This document shows, in pieces, positions 41,972 through 42,830 of a DNA stretch of 42,830 nt; within the stretch, counting starts at the first letter, position 1, and each line of letters begins with the position of its first letter. Both the position numbers and the translations under genes were made by a program. The notes beneath the pieces were generated by a model that was given only the letters and a program-made list of their open reading frames with translations, did no database searches and was not told the origin of the DNA. The DNA is from Thermoplasmata archaeon (GTDB lineage Archaea; Thermoplasmatota; Thermoplasmata; Thermoplasmatales; Thermoplasmataceae). Where the stretch lies: contig JAKAPZ010000006.1 of NCBI GenBank assembly GCA_021822985.1, positions 1-42,830 of the forward strand, written 5' to 3'.

Positions 41972-42830
41972 ATGAAATTCGATGTAATAGTAATAGGTGG
42001 AGGGCCGGGAGGATACTCCTCGGCTATCAGACTGGGACAGAGGGGAAAGACAGTTCTTCTTGTGGAAAAAAACAAGATTGGCGGTGAATGCCTGAATTAT
42101 GGATGCATACCTTCAAAAGCACTCATAGAGATGGCAAACAGCCTTGGATATCTCAAGACACTTCCAGGCGTGAGAATGAGCTATAATGTGGACATGTCCC
42201 AGTGGCAGAACTGGAAATGGACCATGATTAACAGGCTCGTTTCCGGTGTCGAAACACTGTGCAGAGCCTACGGTGTGAAGATCATACAGGGTGATGCACA
42301 CATTATAGACAAACAGCACATAAAAGTTGGACAGGAAACCCATACATGCGATAACCTTGTAATTGCAACAGGTTCTTCACCGATTCAGAAGGCTGAATTC
42401 AAGGACATTCTCTACAACAAGGAGATACTTGATCTTAAGACAGTCCCTAAGGATCTCATCATCATAGGCGGAGGATACATTGGCGTTGAACTTGGAATTG
42501 CATTTGCAAAGTTGGGAACGCAGGTTACCCTTATTGAAATGCTGCCCGGAATTCTTACAGGGTTTGAAACCGAACTTGTAAAACCTGTAGAGAGAAGAAT
42601 GAAGGAACTTGGAATAAGAATCATGATTTCAGCAAAGGTTGCTGCAGTTGAGAAAAGAGACAGGTACTATGTCAGAATGGAGTCTGGTGCAAACCTTTCT
42701 GCAGATTACGTCCTTCTTACAATCGGAAGAAAAGCGAATGTTGATGGATTTGGCCTTGAGAACCTCAAGCTGGAAATGGATAATGGTGCAATAAAAACAA
42801 ATAACCGCAAGGAGACAAGCAACAAAGGAG
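41972..42830 (+). CDS. lpdA: Dihydrolipoamide dehydrogenase E3 (3' end outside window)
   Basis: E3 reoxidises the lipoyl group and passes electrons to NAD. The 286 residues inside the window include the FAD motif VIVIGGGPGGYSSA near the start and the redox disulfide in GGECLNYGCIPSKAL. They also include the ATGSSP hinge and the NAD Rossmann motif LIIIGGGYIGVELG (about 164-178). The C-terminal FAD-closing segment and dimer domain with the His-Glu pair are beyond the edge; a full gene would be about 450-460 codons. It starts four bases after the E2 stop, with GGTGA as ribosome site, and is the last visible gene of the lipA-E1-E1-E2-E3 operon. Confidence 0.95.
   Translation, partial: MKFDVIVIGGGPGGYSSAIRLGQRGKTVLLVEKNKIGGECLNYGCIPSKALIEMANSLGYLKTLPGVRMSYNVDMSQWQNWKWTMINRLVSGVETLCRAYGVKIIQGDAHIIDKQHIKVGQETHTCDNLVIATGSSPIQKAEFKDILYNKEILDLKTVPKDLIIIGGGYIGVELGIAFAKLGTQVTLIEMLPGILTGFETELVKPVERRMKELGIRIMISAKVAAVEKRDRYYVRMESGANLSADYVLLTIGRKANVDGFGLENLKLEMDNGAIKTNNRKETSNKG

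Noticed and set aside
1-42830. CRISPR array, toxin-antitoxin or defence islands
   Set aside because: No spaced direct repeats and no recognisable cas, restriction or toxin genes were seen.

Overview
The window is from an archaeon, most likely a member of the Thermoplasmatales or a close relative (Thermoplasma/Ferroplasma/Cuniculiplasma type). The evidence is archaeal-type genes throughout: S15 with its N-terminal extension, an MBF1-like factor, archaeal PheT, archaeal phosphoglycerate mutase, an AglB/STT3 oligosaccharyltransferase, a tetraether-synthase-like radical SAM protein and a RecJ/GAN-like DHH protein. TATA boxes sit about 25 bases before many starts, which suggests leaderless mRNAs. 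A bacterial-type TPP riboswitch and a lipoate-dependent 2-oxoacid dehydrogenase complex also fit that order. Assignments rest on motifs read by eye; no database search was possible.

Layout, left to right. 1-3130 (minus strand): a TPP-riboswitch-controlled thiamine operon (MFS transporter, AIR-synthase-family protein, thiE), with a frameshifted remnant at the left edge. 3161-7753 (minus): a terminal-oxidase operon (small membrane subunit, CuA subunit II, subunit I, a membrane-anchored cupredoxin, heme O synthase, an unknown membrane protein). 7857-12619 (minus): an MBF1-like regulator, an M50 metalloprotease and a 1220-residue helical-repeat protein. 12725-15758 (plus): a gamma-carbonic-anhydrase-like protein, then S15, a DHH phosphoesterase and an RNase H/RuvC-fold protein in tight succession. 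15759-22855 (minus): a giant 2098-residue AglB, translationally coupled to a small surface membrane protein. 23183-25095 (minus): pheT preceded by a tandem ribbon-helix-helix regulator. 25616-30786 (plus): tetraether synthase, archease, TauE/SafE plus DUF1634 membrane pair, and a GltD-like flavoprotein. 30791-35992 (minus): serS, an unknown membrane protein, and a coupled trio of riboflavin-pathway reductase, ahcY and apgM. 36000-37442: a decay zone with a truncated dehydrogenase and an HtpX-like gene broken by two in-frame TGA codons, ending beside tRNA-Ile(GAU). 37786-42830 (plus): lipA followed by E1alpha, E1beta, E2 and the start of E3 of a 2-oxoacid dehydrogenase complex.

Several blocks work as units. 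The thiamine genes respond to TPP, which is also the cofactor of the E1 enzyme at the right end. LipA makes the lipoyl group carried by E2. The oxidase operon contains its own copper electron carrier and heme-modifying enzyme. AglB and Tes both shape the cell surface of a probably wall-less, tetraether-lipid organism.

The observations most worth a second look are the roughly 1200-residue surface tail on AglB, the HtpX-like frame with two in-frame TGA codons and no zinc ligands, the riboswitch that overlaps a start codon, the in-frame internal start in E2, and the RNase H-fold gene directly behind the GAN-like DHH gene.
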